DNA of 64,000 nucleotides from Candidatus Dormiibacterota bacterium (GCA_003139695.1 PLJM01000006.1:62001-126000); one strand, 5' to 3'; positions 49,917 through 62,685 are shown, counted from the first letter of the stretch. The notes: generated by a model from the sequence alone, not told the origin. Translations and numbers: made by a program.

Positions 49917-51284
49917 CTACTCCAGGTAGTCGCGGAGCTTCTTCGAGCGCGACGGGTGGCGCAGCTTGCGCAGGGCTTTGGCTTCGATCTGGCGGATTCG
50001 CTCTCGCGTTACGCCGAACCTCTTCCCTACCTCTTCCAGCGTGCGCTGGTGGCCGTCGATCAAGCCGAACCGCAGCTGCAGTACGCGCCGCTCTCGCGGA
50101 GTCAGCGTGTCCAGCACGTCCTCGACCTCCGAGTGCAGCATCGTCAGCGACGCCGCGTCCGACGGCGAGACGGCCTCGCGGTCCTCGACGAAGTCGCCCA
50201 GGTGGGAGTCTTCCTCCTCGCCGATCGGGGTCTCCAGGGACACCGGGTCCTGCGACACCTTCACGATCTCGCGGACCTTCTCCGGCGTGATTCCCATCTC
50301 CTCGCCGATCTCCTCGTCGCTCGGCTCTCGCCCCAGCTCCTGGAGCAGGCGCCGCGAGACGCGGACCAGCTTGTTGATCGTCTCCACCATGTGGACCGGG
50401 ATGCGGATCGTCCGCGCCTGGTCGGCGATGGCACGCGTGATGGCCTGCCGGATCCACCACGTGGCATAGGTCGAGAACTTGTAGCCCTTGTGGTAGTCGA
50501 ACTTCTCGACCGCGCGGATCAGGCCCATGTTGCCTTCCTGGATGAGGTCGAGGAACGACATGCCGCGGCCGATGTACTTCTTCGCGATCGACACGACCAA
50601 CCGTAGGTTGGCCTCGGTCAACCGCTGCTTCGCCTCGTAAGCGCGCTCGTACCGCTCGGTCAGACGGTACCGCGCGATGCGATACGACTCGACGGCCTCG
50701 GCGCGCACACGGGGCTTGGCGGCGCCGTTCGTTGCCTGGCGCCTGCGCTCGGCGGCTGCGGCGTCGAGCAGGTTCTGCAGCTTGCCCAGGTCCACCAGGC
50801 CCAACAGCTCCTGCGCGATGTGCGCCTGCTGACCCTTGCGCTTGACAGTCGCGAGCCTCTCGATGACGTCGGGGAGCATCTCCTCAACAGAGCGCTGGCG
50901 GCTGTCGATCTCCTCGACCACGTTCAGCGCCTTCAGCGCGTCGTGAAGCGGCTTTGCCTCGATGGCCTGGGCGAGCTCGACCTCATCGTTCGCGGTGAGC
51001 AGGCTGACGCGCCCGATCTCCTTGAGGTACATCCGCACCGGGTCGTCGAGGGAGACCGAGTCCATCATCTCGATGTCGAGGAGCATCTCGTCGTCGATCT
51101 GCTCGACCTCTTCGAAATCCTTCTCGCCATCGGTGACCTCGATGCCAATCTCTTTGAAAGCGGCGAAGATACGGAAGATCTGGTCAGGCTCGGCGTCGAT
51201 CTCGGGGAAGCCCTGGAGGATGTCGTCCGGTGTGAGGTAGCCCTGCTCCTTGCCCTTGACGATGAGCTGCTCGGCCACCGCCAT
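49917..51284 (-). CDS. rpoD: RNA polymerase primary sigma factor RpoD/SigA
   Basis: 455 residues from ATG 51284. Region 1.1 remnant ([20 protein letters not shown]), region 1.2 ([20 protein letters not shown]), region 2 ([20 protein letters not shown], then [20 protein letters not shown]), region 3 ([20 protein letters not shown]) and region 4.2 ([20 protein letters not shown]) are all intact. The open frame continues 32 codons upstream as a Lys/Ala-rich tail without any ATG, GTG or TTG, while AAGGAG at 51384-51389 points to a start there. It is the last gene of the dnaG-rpoD operon. Confidence 0.95.
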   Translation of the reverse strand: MAVAEQLIVKGKEQGYLTPDDILQGFPEIDAEPDQIFRIFAAFKEIGIEVTDGEKDFEEVEQIDDEMLLDIEMMDSVSLDDPVRMYLKEIGRVSLLTANDEVELAQAIEAKPLHDALKALNVVEEIDSRQRSVEEMLPDVIERLATVKRKGQQAHIAQELLGLVDLGKLQNLLDAAAAERRRQATNGAAKPRVRAEAVESYRIARYRLTERYERAYEAKQRLTEANLRLVVSIAKKYIGRGMSFLDLIQEGNMGLIRAVEKFDYHKGYKFSTYATWWIRQAITRAIADQARTIRIPVHMVETINKLVRVSRRLLQELGREPSDEEIGEEMGITPEKVREIVKVSQDPVSLETPIGEEEDSHLGDFVEDREAVSPSDAASLTMLHSEVEDVLDTLTPRERRVLQLRFGLIDGHQRTLEEVGKRFGVTRERIRQIEAKALRKLRHPSRSKKLRDYLE

Positions 51285-51361
51285 GAGCTCGTCTTCGAAC
51301 TTGTGCTCTGGCTTCGCTTCGGCCTTTCCGGCCCTGGCTCCCGTCTTGGTCGGCGCTTTAG

Positions 51362-53170
51362 CTACTCGCGCGATGATGACATTCTCCTTTCCAAATCACT
51401 GATGGCGTGGGCGAGCTCTCTGGCCTCCGCTTCAAGTCGCGCCACCCCCTGTACGTCCCGCCCCCTCTCCGCCTCGGAAAGCTCGCGGATTATTGCACCC
51501 TCACGTCCTTTCATGCGGTCGAGGCGGATCCTCTCCGCCAGCTCCACCGCGAGATCGTCGTCCACACTTGGCGGCGGTGCCGCCCACGCCCTCCTGATCA
51601 GGTCCTGTTCCTCCGCGGGGTACCCGGCCAGCTCGCTCTCGAGCCCTGAGGCACCAAGCCGCTCATAAGTCTCCAACATCCGGGCGTACACGCCACGGTC
51701 CTCTTCGTCCAACTCCTCAGGCGTGAGCTTTGTTCGCACGCGCTCGAAGGCGACAGGGCGGACCGCAAGCAGCTGCACCAAGTATCTGGCTACTGTGACT
51801 TTCTTCCCCCGCACCCCTGGTGTTAAACCGGGATTGCCGTTGTTTCCGGCCTCGTTTGAGCGGTTGTCGCCAGCTTGGGCTCCTCTTCCCTGGGGGGCGA
51901 GTGGAATCAAAAGGTGGGGTTGGACCCCGAGCCACCCGGCCGCCCGCTCCCTGTAGCTTTCCCTGACCGCCGGATCTGGAATCCGTTCGAGCACCTCGCG
52001 GGCTCGGAAAGCGGCCTGCTCGAGATGGTTTGGATTTGCGGTGTTGAGGCCGCTCAGGGCGTCCTTGATCCAGAACTCCCAGCCCGAGGGCGCTGCCGCC
52101 GCGAGGGTCTCCCAGCTCTTCTCCGCGTCCGCACCGGCTGCTCTCAGGAACTCGTCTGGGTCCTTAGCGCCCGTGATCGTGGCGACCCTCGTTCGCATCT
52201 CGTGGGCCGCTGCCAGCTCCACCGCCTTGAAGGTGGCGGTGCGTCCCGCGCGGTCCGAGTCGAAGACCAGGAGGAGCTCATCGGTGAACCGCTTGAGCAG
52301 GCGGACCTGCTCGTTGGTGAGCGCCGTGCCGGAGCTCGCGACGGCGTTCTTCACGCCGAAGTGGTGCGCGGTGATGACGTCGAACTGGCCTTCCATCAGG
52401 ACGGCATGGCCCCTGCTCGCAATCTCGTCCCGGGCCAGGTCGAGGCCGAAGATGACCCTTCCTTTTATATATGCGGGCGTTTCCGGCGAGTTGATGTACT
52501 TGCGCGGCTCGTCCGCGCGAACCGTCCTGGCGGTGAAGGCGAGGGGCTGGCCGCGCTCGTCGCGGATGGGGATGACGAGGCGCTGGGCGAAAAAGTCGGT
52601 GCCGTCACGACGCATGAGGCCCGCCTCCTGCGCGTCAGCCAACGATCGCTTCTTCGAACGCAGGTATTCCGCGAACCCCAATCCCGCCGGGGCGTAGCCC
52701 AGCTGGAACCGGCGCGCCGTCTCCTCCCCCACATCGCGGTCGGCCAGCAAGCGGCGGCCAACCTCGCCCGCCGGCGTCGACCACAGGACGTACTCGTAGT
52801 ACTGAGCCGCGAGCTTGAGCATCGCGAGCAGGCGGCGGCGCGAGTCGGAGCGCTCCTTCTGCTCGGGGCTTAGCCGCTTCAGCTCCACGCCCGCCCTCTC
52901 CGCCAGCATCTGAAGGGCGCCACGTTTGTCGGTCTTCTCGATCAGCTCGACGAAGGTGAATACGTCGCCGTGCCGCTGGCAGCCGAAGCAGTACCAGGAC
53001 TGCTTCTGGGGGTTGACCTTGAAGCTCGGGGTCTTCTCCTCATGGAAGGGACATAGGCCCACAAGCTCCTTGTTGCGCTTCGTCAGGCGAACGCGCTCCT
53101 GCACGATCTTGACGAGGTCGACCTTGGCCTTGACCTCGGCAAAGGCGTCGTCGGACTGAAGCGTGGGCAC
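51362..53170 (-). CDS. dnaG: DNA primase DnaG
   Basis: 602 residues from GTG 53170. The zinc motif is [11 protein letters not shown] followed by [10 protein letters not shown]; the RNA-polymerase core and TOPRIM follow ([15 protein letters not shown], then [11 protein letters not shown]). A Gly/Asn-rich linker ([20 protein letters not shown], then [10 protein letters not shown]) joins the core to the helicase-binding C-terminal domain. It makes RNA primers for replication. It shares an operon with rpoD downstream and ppdK upstream. Confidence 0.96.
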   Translation of the reverse strand: MPTLQSDDAFAEVKAKVDLVKIVQERVRLTKRNKELVGLCPFHEEKTPSFKVNPQKQSWYCFGCQRHGDVFTFVELIEKTDKRGALQMLAERAGVELKRLSPEQKERSDSRRRLLAMLKLAAQYYEYVLWSTPAGEVGRRLLADRDVGEETARRFQLGYAPAGLGFAEYLRSKKRSLADAQEAGLMRRDGTDFFAQRLVIPIRDERGQPLAFTARTVRADEPRKYINSPETPAYIKGRVIFGLDLARDEIASRGHAVLMEGQFDVITAHHFGVKNAVASSGTALTNEQVRLLKRFTDELLLVFDSDRAGRTATFKAVELAAAHEMRTRVATITGAKDPDEFLRAAGADAEKSWETLAAAAPSGWEFWIKDALSGLNTANPNHLEQAAFRAREVLERIPDPAVRESYRERAAGWLGVQPHLLIPLAPQGRGAQAGDNRSNEAGNNGNPGLTPGVRGKKVTVARYLVQLLAVRPVAFERVRTKLTPEELDEEDRGVYARMLETYERLGASGLESELAGYPAEEQDLIRRAWAAPPPSVDDDLAVELAERIRLDRMKGREGAIIRELSEAERGRDVQGVARLEAEARELAHAISDLERRMSSSRE

Positions 53171-53209
53171 TTAAGAAGTATCTGACGTTCCGGGCGCGAG
53201 GTACCGGCT

Positions 53210-55900
<2,691 letters not shown>

Positions 55901-55943
55901 GCAAGACCTCGGGCGTCGTCCGAGCCTACCCTTGGTGGCTGTA

Positions 55944-56570
55944 ATGGAGGACCTTGGGTCTGTTTCCGACGATCAAGTGATCCTGGCCTGGCTGCAGGCC
56001 GAGATCGAGTCGCCGCCTTTTCAGGCCTACCTGGTCGGCGATCCGCCGAAGTCGTCGCACCTGGCGCGGGCCCTCGCCCTTGCCCGCAACCCTGACCTCG
56101 GCAACGCTGCGCACAATGCCGAGCGGCGCCGGATCATCGCATCCGCGCACGGTTTCGGGCGAGGTTCGTTGATCTTCGCCGGCCTCGAGGACGACATCGC
56201 ATGGCGCAAGGCCCAGGTTTCGATCGCCGAGGTCGCTGAGATGCTGTACTCCAACCGCAACGCAACTTGGACGACACTTGCTCCGGCGACGCGCATGGTC
56301 GCGGAGGGCGCTGGTAACGCGGCGCGAGTGTTCACCGGGGACGACATGAACCTTCACATCCTGTCGCTGGCGCGCATCATCTGCCACGCCGACAACGCAG
56401 AGCCCGAGCTGTCCGAGCTGATCTGCATGCGAATGCCGGACGGAGCTATCAGCTTGCTTGAAGGGCACACGAGGGCAACTGCGATGGTGATGGAGGGTCA
56501 TAAGCTTCCCCGGGGCGTGGGGGCGTTTATCGGAGAGTCGCCCAGTATCAAGAGCTGGGCATATTTGTGA
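55944..56570 (+). CDS. hypothetical protein with ParB-like end motif
   Basis: About 208 residues from ATG 55944. Most of the protein is helical (VILAWLQAEIESPPFQAYLV, NAAHNAERRRIIASAHGFGR). Near the C-terminus is DGAISLLEGHTRATAMVMEG, similar to the EGHTR helix of ParB/sulfiredoxin-like nucleases, but the N-terminal ParB motif is not clear. It is divergent from ppdK. Function unknown. Confidence 0.6.
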   Translation: MEDLGSVSDDQVILAWLQAEIESPPFQAYLVGDPPKSSHLARALALARNPDLGNAAHNAERRRIIASAHGFGRGSLIFAGLEDDIAWRKAQVSIAEVAEMLYSNRNATWTTLAPATRMVAEGAGNAARVFTGDDMNLHILSLARIICHADNAEPELSELICMRMPDGAISLLEGHTRATAMVMEGHKLPRGVGAFIGESPSIKSWAYL

Positions 56571-56609
56571 GGAGGACCGAGATGATGACCCAGCCTTTGT
56601 GCCTAGCTG

Positions 56610-56658
56610 AACGTCCCCTCCGGCCCTCCGGGGCACCTCCCCGGCAAGCGGGGAGGAC
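56610..56658 (+). repeat. double-hairpin intergenic repeat, copy 2
   Basis: Near-copy of the unit at 49861. The 7-7-7 palindrome CCTCCCC-GGCAAGC-GGGGAGG is at 56636-56656. Its right arm GGGGAGG sits eight bases before the GTG start of the C1 peptidase, so the hairpin would cover that gene's ribosome binding site. Confidence 0.75.
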
Positions 56659-56664
56659 AAGCAG

Positions 56665-57435
56665 GTGACAGAGCCTCGACAGATCGCCCGGTACGGCTGG
56701 ATACCCGACCTTCCCGATGAGCGCGACCACCTGTACGCGGCGCCGCCCGCGTTCTTGAGCGCCCTCCCTCCCTTCACTGATCTGCGTGCGCACTGTCCCG
56801 CGGTTTACGACCAGGGAATGCTCGGCAGCTGCACTGCAAACGCGATCGGCGGCGCCATCGAGTTCGATCGGCTCAAGCAGAGCCTCGCCGACTTCGTACC
56901 TTCGCGCCTCTTCATTTATTACAACGAGCGCGTCATCGAAGGGACGGTCGACCTGGACAGCGGCGCAATGATCCGCGATGGCATCAAGTCGGTGGCCAGC
57001 CAGGGCGTGTGCCCAGAACCGGAGTGGCCCTACGACATCGCGAAGTTCACCGACAAGCCATCGGCGAAGGCATATCAGGACGCACGGTCGGATCGCGCCG
57101 TTTCGTACCAGAGCCTCATCCAGGACCTGGCCCAGATGAGGGGCTGCCTCGCCTCCGGCTATCCGTTCATCTTCGGGTTCACCGTCTACGAGAGCTTCGA
57201 GTCACCTGCCGTCGCGCAGACAGGGCATGTGCCGATGCCCGGGCCCAGCGAACGAGCTGTCGGCGGTCACGCAGTTGTGGCGGTGGGATACGACGACGCC
57301 AGCCAGACGTTTCTCGTCCGCAACTCGTGGGGCGCGGCCTGGGGCATGGCCGGCTACTTCACGATGCCGTACACGTACCTCATCCAGCCAGGTCTCGCGG
57401 ACGACCTGTGGACGATCCGGATCGTCGGCGCCTAG
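56665..57435 (+). CDS. C1-family (papain-like) cysteine peptidase
   Basis: 256 residues. The catalytic residues are clear: oxyanion Gln and nucleophile Cys in YDQGMLGSCTANAIGGAIEF, His in GGHAVVAVGYDD and Asn in VRNSWGAAWG. The pro-region is absent and no signal peptide is seen, so it is a short intracellular or unconventionally exported enzyme. The start is GTG 56665, with a ribosome site supplied by the repeat just upstream. No inhibitor or partner gene is adjacent. Confidence 0.9.
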   Translation: MTEPRQIARYGWIPDLPDERDHLYAAPPAFLSALPPFTDLRAHCPAVYDQGMLGSCTANAIGGAIEFDRLKQSLADFVPSRLFIYYNERVIEGTVDLDSGAMIRDGIKSVASQGVCPEPEWPYDIAKFTDKPSAKAYQDARSDRAVSYQSLIQDLAQMRGCLASGYPFIFGFTVYESFESPAVAQTGHVPMPGPSERAVGGHAVVAVGYDDASQTFLVRNSWGAAWGMAGYFTMPYTYLIQPGLADDLWTIRIVGA

Positions 57436-57540
57436 CGGCGTGCCCCCGCCAGGTGGCTGTGACCGCCTAAATGCGGCGGATTTCTAGGCAAGCATCCGGG
57501 GTAGCCCCAGGGCCCTCGTCTTTTTTTCGGAGGTGTTGCG

Positions 57541-58716
57541 ATGCTGGGCCTAGAATCGGCCGTTATGGGTCTGACCGACGATCTTCAAAAGCTGGCATGC
57601 GAGCTGGTCGCCATCGAGTCGGTGAACCCCGATCTCGTAGCCGCCGGCAGTGGCGAGTCGAAGATCGCTGCCTTCGTGGCCGAGTGGCTCGGCGCTGAGG
57701 GGCTGGCAGTGCAGGTCGCTGAGCCGGTGCCGGGGCGTACGAGCGTGATCGGCGTGCTGGCCGGGAGCGGTGGTGGAGCGAGCCTGATGCTGAACGCGCA
57801 CATGGATACGGTCGGCGCTGGCGGCATGAAGGATCCATTCATCCCGGTCGTGCGGAATGGGCGGGTTTACGGGCGGGGCGCCTACGACATGAAAGGAAGC
57901 CTCGCCGCGATCATGATCGCTGCGCGCGAGGCAAGAAAGTTGAAGCTCCATGGTGACGTGATCGTCGCCGCAGTGGCAGATGAGGAGGTTGCGAGCGTGG
58001 GGACCGCGGCGGTGCTCGAGCGCATCGAAGCCGACGCCGCGATCGTGACGGAGCCGACCGAGATGCGGCTATGCCTGGCGCACAAGGGATTCGCGTGGTT
58101 GGAGGTCGAGACGCGGGGAGTGGCCGCGCACGGGTCACGACCGGACCTCGGGATCGATGCGGTGGCGCATATGGGGCGGATCCTCACCGGAGTGCTGGAG
58201 CTAGACCAGCGCCTTCGCGCTGGGCGCGGCCACCTCTTACTGGGGACCGGAACCCTGCACGCGTCATTGATCGAGGGTGGGCAGGAGCTGAGCACGTACC
58301 CGGCTCGGTGCGTCGTCAAGCTGGAGCGCCGCACCCTTCCCGGCGAGGATGGCGCAAAAGCGCTGCAAGAGATCGAAGACGTGATCGCGAGTGCGCGGGC
58401 AGAGGATCCAGCGCTGGAGGCATCCGCGTGGTTGCTGCTCGAGCGGCCGCCGTCGCAACTGGGGGCGGACAGCTTCGTGACCGAAGCGGTTGAGAAGGCG
58501 GCGACCGAGGTGCTGGGGCGGGAGCCGGAGGTCATTGGCGTGTCGTACTGGATGGACATGGCCCTGAGCAACGCGGTGGGCATACCGACCGTGGCGTTTG
58601 GCCCTTCGGGTGAAGGGGCGCATGCGGACGTGGAGTGGGTGGACGTGGCGTCGCTGCAAACGTGCGTGCAGGTGTATCTGCGGGCGATCGAGCTGCTTTG
58701 CGGAGGCCCGCCCTGA
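57541..58716 (+). CDS. M20-family metallopeptidase (ArgE/DapE-type deacylase)
   Basis: 391 residues; GGAGGTG lies seven bases before the ATG. The zinc ligands appear in LMLNAHMDTVGAGG (HxD), GRGAYDMKGSLAA (Asp bridging), VAAVADEEVASVGTAAV (catalytic EE), and IVTEPTE; the late His is in GEGAHADVEWV. The dimerisation domain lies in the middle. Such enzymes remove acyl groups from amino acids or cleave dipeptides. Transcribed alone. Confidence 0.9.
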   Translation: MLGLESAVMGLTDDLQKLACELVAIESVNPDLVAAGSGESKIAAFVAEWLGAEGLAVQVAEPVPGRTSVIGVLAGSGGGASLMLNAHMDTVGAGGMKDPFIPVVRNGRVYGRGAYDMKGSLAAIMIAAREARKLKLHGDVIVAAVADEEVASVGTAAVLERIEADAAIVTEPTEMRLCLAHKGFAWLEVETRGVAAHGSRPDLGIDAVAHMGRILTGVLELDQRLRAGRGHLLLGTGTLHASLIEGGQELSTYPARCVVKLERRTLPGEDGAKALQEIEDVIASARAEDPALEASAWLLLERPPSQLGADSFVTEAVEKAATEVLGREPEVIGVSYWMDMALSNAVGIPTVAFGPSGEGAHADVEWVDVASLQTCVQVYLRAIELLCGGPP

Positions 58717-58768
58717 CACGACCTGTTAAGGGCATTGACATGATTTTCGAGCTGGATACGCTTCGAAC

Positions 58769-59971
58769 ATGCGTTCGGAACCGCTGCGAGGCGCCTTGTT
58801 TGAGCTCGAGGGCGAAGACATCGATCCGCTTACAGACACCACCCTGGCCGAGGATATGGTTGAGCTGCGTAGAACGATGGATCGCCTCGAGTTCCAGTTC
58901 AGCCGGCGGCTGCGCCTCTTTTCGAAACGTCGGGGCTACGCCACTTTAGGATTCGTCAGCCTCATCTCCTGGCTGCGCCGTGCGTGCAGGCTGATGCCCG
59001 GCGCCGCGATGCAGCATTCAGAGGTCGCGCGCAACCTGCCATCGCTGCCACACACCAGCACCGCGCTTGCATCTGGCGACATCGGATTTCATCACGCCGC
59101 GGTCATTGCGCGCTCGGTCACCGAGCTTGGGGCTGACGCCGTCGCTGCAGAAGAATCGCGGCTCGTCCGGGCAGCTCACAACCTGGATCCGAAGTACCTC
59201 AGCTATCTGACGCGGCGGCTGCGCTACTCGATAGATCCCGACGGCACGCTTGCACACTCCAACGACCAGTACGACTACCGCTACGTACACCTCAGCCAGA
59301 CATTGGATGGTGTCTTCTACCTCGATGGCAGGCTCGACGCTGAGGGTGGTGCAACGCTGCGGACGGCGCTCAACGCCCTGGAGTCAAATCGACTCGATGA
59401 GCGGAGCGGGGCCATGCGCCGCGCCGACGCCATGGTCGAGATGGCTCGCAAGCAGTTGGACGCCGGCACCCTGCCCGAGGTCGCGGGCCAGAAACCCCAC
59501 CTTTCGGTGATCGCATCCACTGCCACCCTGGCCAAAGCGCCCGGGGCTCCGGCGGCTGACCTCGAATGGTCCCAGCCGATCACGGCGGACGCAGCAAGGC
59601 GGCTGGCGTGCGACAGCGCAATGACGCGCGTCGTTCTCGGTCCCAGCTCAGAGCCGATCGACGTCGGCCGGTGCACTCGCACCATCCCGCCCGCGTTGCG
59701 TCGAGCGCTGGTCGTTCGCGACAGAGGGTGCCGGTTCCCCGGCTGCGACCGACCACCCGACTGGTGCGACGGCCACCACCTCATCCACTGGATCGATGGC
59801 GGCGAGACGGCCCTTTCCAACACGTGCCTGCTGTGCCGGCGCCACCACCGATTCGTTCACGAGCTTGGCTGGCGCCTGCTGTGGGGCGACGAAGGCGAGA
59901 TGCTGGCGATCAAACCGGAGCTGGGGATTCATGGGCGCTTCATCCCAGTCGCGCCGCCACTCATGTCTTGA
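58769..59971 (+). CDS. HNH endonuclease, DUF222 family
   Basis: 400 residues. The N-terminal DUF222 region is helical (LVRAAHNLDPKYLSYLTRRL, YLDGRLDAEGGATLRTALNA). The C-terminus has an HNH/McrA nuclease: RALVVRDRGCRFPGCDRPPD, then CDGHHLIHWIDGGETALSN and CLLCRRHHRFVHE, with zinc cysteines and the His-Asn-His triad. These proteins are abundant in Actinomycetota and neighbours; some act in 13E12-type repetitive elements. Whether it is active or mobile is not evident here; no repeats flank it. Confidence 0.88.
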   Translation: MRSEPLRGALFELEGEDIDPLTDTTLAEDMVELRRTMDRLEFQFSRRLRLFSKRRGYATLGFVSLISWLRRACRLMPGAAMQHSEVARNLPSLPHTSTALASGDIGFHHAAVIARSVTELGADAVAAEESRLVRAAHNLDPKYLSYLTRRLRYSIDPDGTLAHSNDQYDYRYVHLSQTLDGVFYLDGRLDAEGGATLRTALNALESNRLDERSGAMRRADAMVEMARKQLDAGTLPEVAGQKPHLSVIASTATLAKAPGAPAADLEWSQPITADAARRLACDSAMTRVVLGPSSEPIDVGRCTRTIPPALRRALVVRDRGCRFPGCDRPPDWCDGHHLIHWIDGGETALSNTCLLCRRHHRFVHELGWRLLWGDEGEMLAIKPELGIHGRFIPVAPPLMS

Positions 59972-59992
59972 GCAGGATGCTACCTTGGGGTC

Positions 59993-60496
59993 ATGGCCCC
60001 GACTTCCGCGTCGCGTTCGGGCAGCCTCGCCGATCAGTTCGAGGCCGCCCTGGCGAACTTCTCACGGGTGGTCGAATCGCTGACAAGCGAGCAGTGGCGA
60101 ATGCGCGGCCGAAACACGCCAGGCATGCGGATCAACGACGAGGACGAAGCCAGACCGCTGGGAGTCATTGCGCACCACGTGGCCGTGAATCTGAGCGTGA
60201 TCATGGGTCGGATCCAGGCGGCCGTGCGCGAACAAGCGTCGCCACCTCTCGATTTCAAGCAGGTCAACGCCAGGCACGCCAACGAATATGCGGACACAAC
60301 CAAGGCCCAGGTGCTGAGCCTGCTGCACGACAGCGGCCAGCAGATCGGCAAGGACCTCCGATCGATCCCCGACGAGAAGCTGGATATCGCGCAGGAGGTG
60401 CCGTCGGGAAAGATGTCGGTGCAGCAGCGCATCGAGCGCGTGCTGATCGGCCACATTCAGAACCACCAGGGTTCGATAGAAGCCACCATCGCTTAG
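59993..60496 (+). CDS. DinB-like four-helix protein
   Basis: 167 residues. The order of helices and the metal-type histidines (GVIAHHVAVNLSVIMGRIQA, FKQVNARHANEYADTTKAQV, IERVLIGHIQNHQGSIEATI) match the DinB_2/YfiT superfamily, which includes thiol-dependent detoxification enzymes. It ends overlapping the convergent acetyltransferase gene by four bases. Confidence 0.8.
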   Translation: MAPTSASRSGSLADQFEAALANFSRVVESLTSEQWRMRGRNTPGMRINDEDEARPLGVIAHHVAVNLSVIMGRIQAAVREQASPPLDFKQVNARHANEYADTTKAQVLSLLHDSGQQIGKDLRSIPDEKLDIAQEVPSGKMSVQQRIERVLIGHIQNHQGSIEATIA

Positions 60497-60948
60497 CCGG
60501 CCTCGATCTCGTACGCGAACCAGGTAGATCGGCCGGCGCCGGGGACGGAATCGTAGAGTCGCTGCGCCGTTGCGTTGTCTGGCGCCGTGAACCACTCGAG
60601 GTGCGCGGCCCCGCGCCCGCGCGCTTCGTCCAGAGCGCGTTGGATCAGCGCCCGGCCGATGCCCTTTCCGCGGACGCCTTCCTGCACGAACAGGTCGTTC
60701 ATCAGCACTGAGTCCGCCGCCTTGGTGGAGCTGAAGAACCAGTAGAGAGTGGCGAAGCCCACCAGGCTTCGATCCACCCATGCACCGAGTAGGAGTCCCT
60801 CTTCGCTTGGGTAAAGGAAGCGGGAGAAGAAGGCGCGGTTGCGCTCTGTGTCCGGCTTGGCGCCGTAGAACGTCTGATAGCCGGCGATGAGCGGCAGCAC
60901 CTGGTCGATCTCTTCCGCGCTGATGGGACGTACATCGACCTCGGCCAT
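60493..60948 (-). CDS. GNAT-family N-acetyltransferase
   Basis: 151 residues. The acetyl-CoA binding motif A is LFVQEGVRGKGIGRALIQRA (Q/RxxGxG/A), and motif B follows as AAHLEWFTAPDNATAQRLYD. Substrate unknown. It is convergent with the DinB-like gene. Confidence 0.9.
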   Translation of the reverse strand: MAEVDVRPISAEEIDQVLPLIAGYQTFYGAKPDTERNRAFFSRFLYPSEEGLLLGAWVDRSLVGFATLYWFFSSTKAADSVLMNDLFVQEGVRGKGIGRALIQRALDEARGRGAAHLEWFTAPDNATAQRLYDSVPGAGRSTWFAYEIEAG

Positions 60949-60983
60949 CGTCTTCAGCAGCTAGGCCCGACGCCGGAGCATCA

Positions 60984-61334
60984 TCAGGCGGACGACGCCG
61001 CCGATGAGGCGATCACGAATTCAAGAAGGACGCGTCCGGTCGGACGCTGGACCCAGGTCGTCCCGTGGCCATCGACAAAGCCATCGTGAATCAGAGTGAT
61101 TCCGGCTTCGAGAGTTTGCGACTGGTACTGCGATGCGTAGTCAGTGGCAGTGAACTGGCCGTGAAATGGCCCGGTGGCCACCGAGACATATCCGGCGGGC
61201 CCAGGCAGCAGCAGGCTGCCGAGAGCGGGCGACGGGCTCGGCGCAGCTGAAGCGGAGAGCGGTCCTAAGGCGGTGGCGGCGGCTATCGCGATGCCGCAAA
61301 GCATTCGCTTCACGATCTGACGAATTATCCACAT
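60984..61334 (-). CDS. secreted hypothetical protein
   Basis: 116 residues. A signal peptide is clear (VKRMLCGIAIAAATALGPLS, cleavage near ASAAP). The mature part of about 85 residues has no recognised domain (PFHGQFTATDYASQYQSQTL, GRVLLEFVIASS). It stands alone between the acetyltransferase and glyS. Function unknown. Confidence 0.6.
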   Translation of the reverse strand: MWIIRQIVKRMLCGIAIAAATALGPLSASAAPSPSPALGSLLLPGPAGYVSVATGPFHGQFTATDYASQYQSQTLEAGITLIHDGFVDGHGTTWVQRPTGRVLLEFVIASSAASSA

Positions 61335-61368
61335 AAGACCAACGGCCGATGTCGATCAAGACTCCGGA

Positions 61369-62685
61369 TCAGCCGATCTGCTGGGTCAGCTTTTCCGAAA
61401 GCTCAGCGATCTTGACTCGCTCCTGCTGCGTCGAGTCGCGCTGCCTGATGGTCACAGCTCGGTCTTCCAGTGTTTCGAAGTCGACTGTCACGCAGAACGG
61501 GGTGCCGATCTCGTCCTGGCGCCGGTAGCGCCTCCCGATGTTGCCTCCCGTCTGGTCGTACTCCACCCGGAACCGGCCCTGAAGCGATGACTGGACCTCG
61601 CGCGCGACCTTGATGAGTTCTTCTTTCTTGGACAGAGGAACCACCGCAACCTGGACGGGGGCCACATTTGGGTGCAGGTGCAGGACCACGCGTGGCTCGT
61701 TGTTCACCACGTCCTCGTCGTATGCATCGAGCAGAAGGGTGATCAGGATGCGGTCCACGCTGACCGCTGGTTCGATGACCCATGGCAGGTAGCGCTCGTT
61801 CGTTTCGGGGTCGAGATATGTCAGGTCGACCTTCGAGTGCTCCTGGTGGACGCGCAGGTCGTAGTCGGTACGGTCGGCCACTCCCTCGAGCTCGCCCCAG
61901 CCGAATGGGAAGTCGTACTCGATGTCAGTGGTCTGCTTCGAGTAGTGCGAGAGGCCCGCCTTGGGGTGGTCGTAGAACCGCAGGCCCTCTGCCTTGAGGC
62001 CCATAACCTCGACGTACCACCGCATCCTTTCTTTTCGCCAGTAGCCGAACCATTCGTCGTCCTGCTCTGGCTTCACGAAAAACTCCATCTCCATAAGCTC
62101 GAACTCGCGCACGCGGAAGACGAAGTTGCCTGGGGTGATCTCGTTGCGGAAGGCGCGGCCCTGCTGCGCTATGCCGAAGGGCACGCGTACGCGCGAGGAG
62201 TTCAGCACGTTCTTGAAGTCGACGAACATGCCCTGGGCAGTTTCGGGCCTCAGGTAGACGGTCGAGGAGGAGTCTTCGACGGGTCCCACGTTGGTCTTGA
62301 ACATCAGGTTGAACAGCCGCGCTTCGCTCAGGGGACCGCCGCACTCGGGGCAGTTGTCGCCGGTCACGTGATCGGCGCGCCACCGCTTCTTGCAGGTGCC
62401 CAGACACTGGCGGAGGGGGTCGACGAAGTTGGTGAGGTGCCCCGAGGCAGCCCATACCTCGCTGGGCATGATGAGGGTGGAGTCGAGGCCGACAACGTCG
62501 TCGCGCAGGTCGACCATGTGGCGCCACCAGAGCTCTCGGATGGCTCGCTTCAGCGCCACGCCATACGGGCCGTAGTCGTAGAAGCCGGAGAGGCCGCCGT
62601 AGATCTCGGCACTGGGGAAGATGAAGCCACGGCGCTTGGTGAGCGCCACGACTTTTTCCATTAGTTGTTCGCGGGGGACGGTCAT
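61369..62685 (-). CDS. glyS: glycyl-tRNA synthetase, alpha2 type
   Basis: 438 residues of the class II homodimeric type. Motif 1 area: IFPSAEIYGGLSGFYDYGPY; motif 2: RGAFRNEITP-like sequence is seen as QQGRAFRNEITPGNFVFRVR with EFELMEMEFF; motif 3 lies near AVSVDRILITLLLDAY. A zinc-type insertion has CPEC-like cysteines (CLGTCKK, CPECGGP). The anticodon-binding domain is C-terminal (NVAPVQVAVVPLSKKEELIK). It charges tRNA-Gly. The ATG overlaps the recO stop (ATGA). Confidence 0.97.
   Translation of the reverse strand: MTVPREQLMEKVVALTKRRGFIFPSAEIYGGLSGFYDYGPYGVALKRAIRELWWRHMVDLRDDVVGLDSTLIMPSEVWAASGHLTNFVDPLRQCLGTCKKRWRADHVTGDNCPECGGPLSEARLFNLMFKTNVGPVEDSSSTVYLRPETAQGMFVDFKNVLNSSRVRVPFGIAQQGRAFRNEITPGNFVFRVREFELMEMEFFVKPEQDDEWFGYWRKERMRWYVEVMGLKAEGLRFYDHPKAGLSHYSKQTTDIEYDFPFGWGELEGVADRTDYDLRVHQEHSKVDLTYLDPETNERYLPWVIEPAVSVDRILITLLLDAYDEDVVNNEPRVVLHLHPNVAPVQVAVVPLSKKEELIKVAREVQSSLQGRFRVEYDQTGGNIGRRYRRQDEIGTPFCVTVDFETLEDRAVTIRQRDSTQQERVKIAELSEKLTQQIG

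Noticed and set aside
50820..51668. 282-codon rightward frame opposite rpoD/dnaG
   Set aside because: It is the mirror of the RpoD N-terminus and dnaG end, rich in Leu/Asp/Val as expected of antisense of GC-rich genes, with no domain or ribosome site.
58769..59971. HNH gene as a mobile intron-type element
   Set aside because: DUF222/HNH genes are common chromosomal genes; no flanking repeats, intron structure or interrupted host gene are visible.
61672..62664. 330-codon rightward frame opposite glyS
   Set aside because: Antisense shadow of glycyl-tRNA synthetase.
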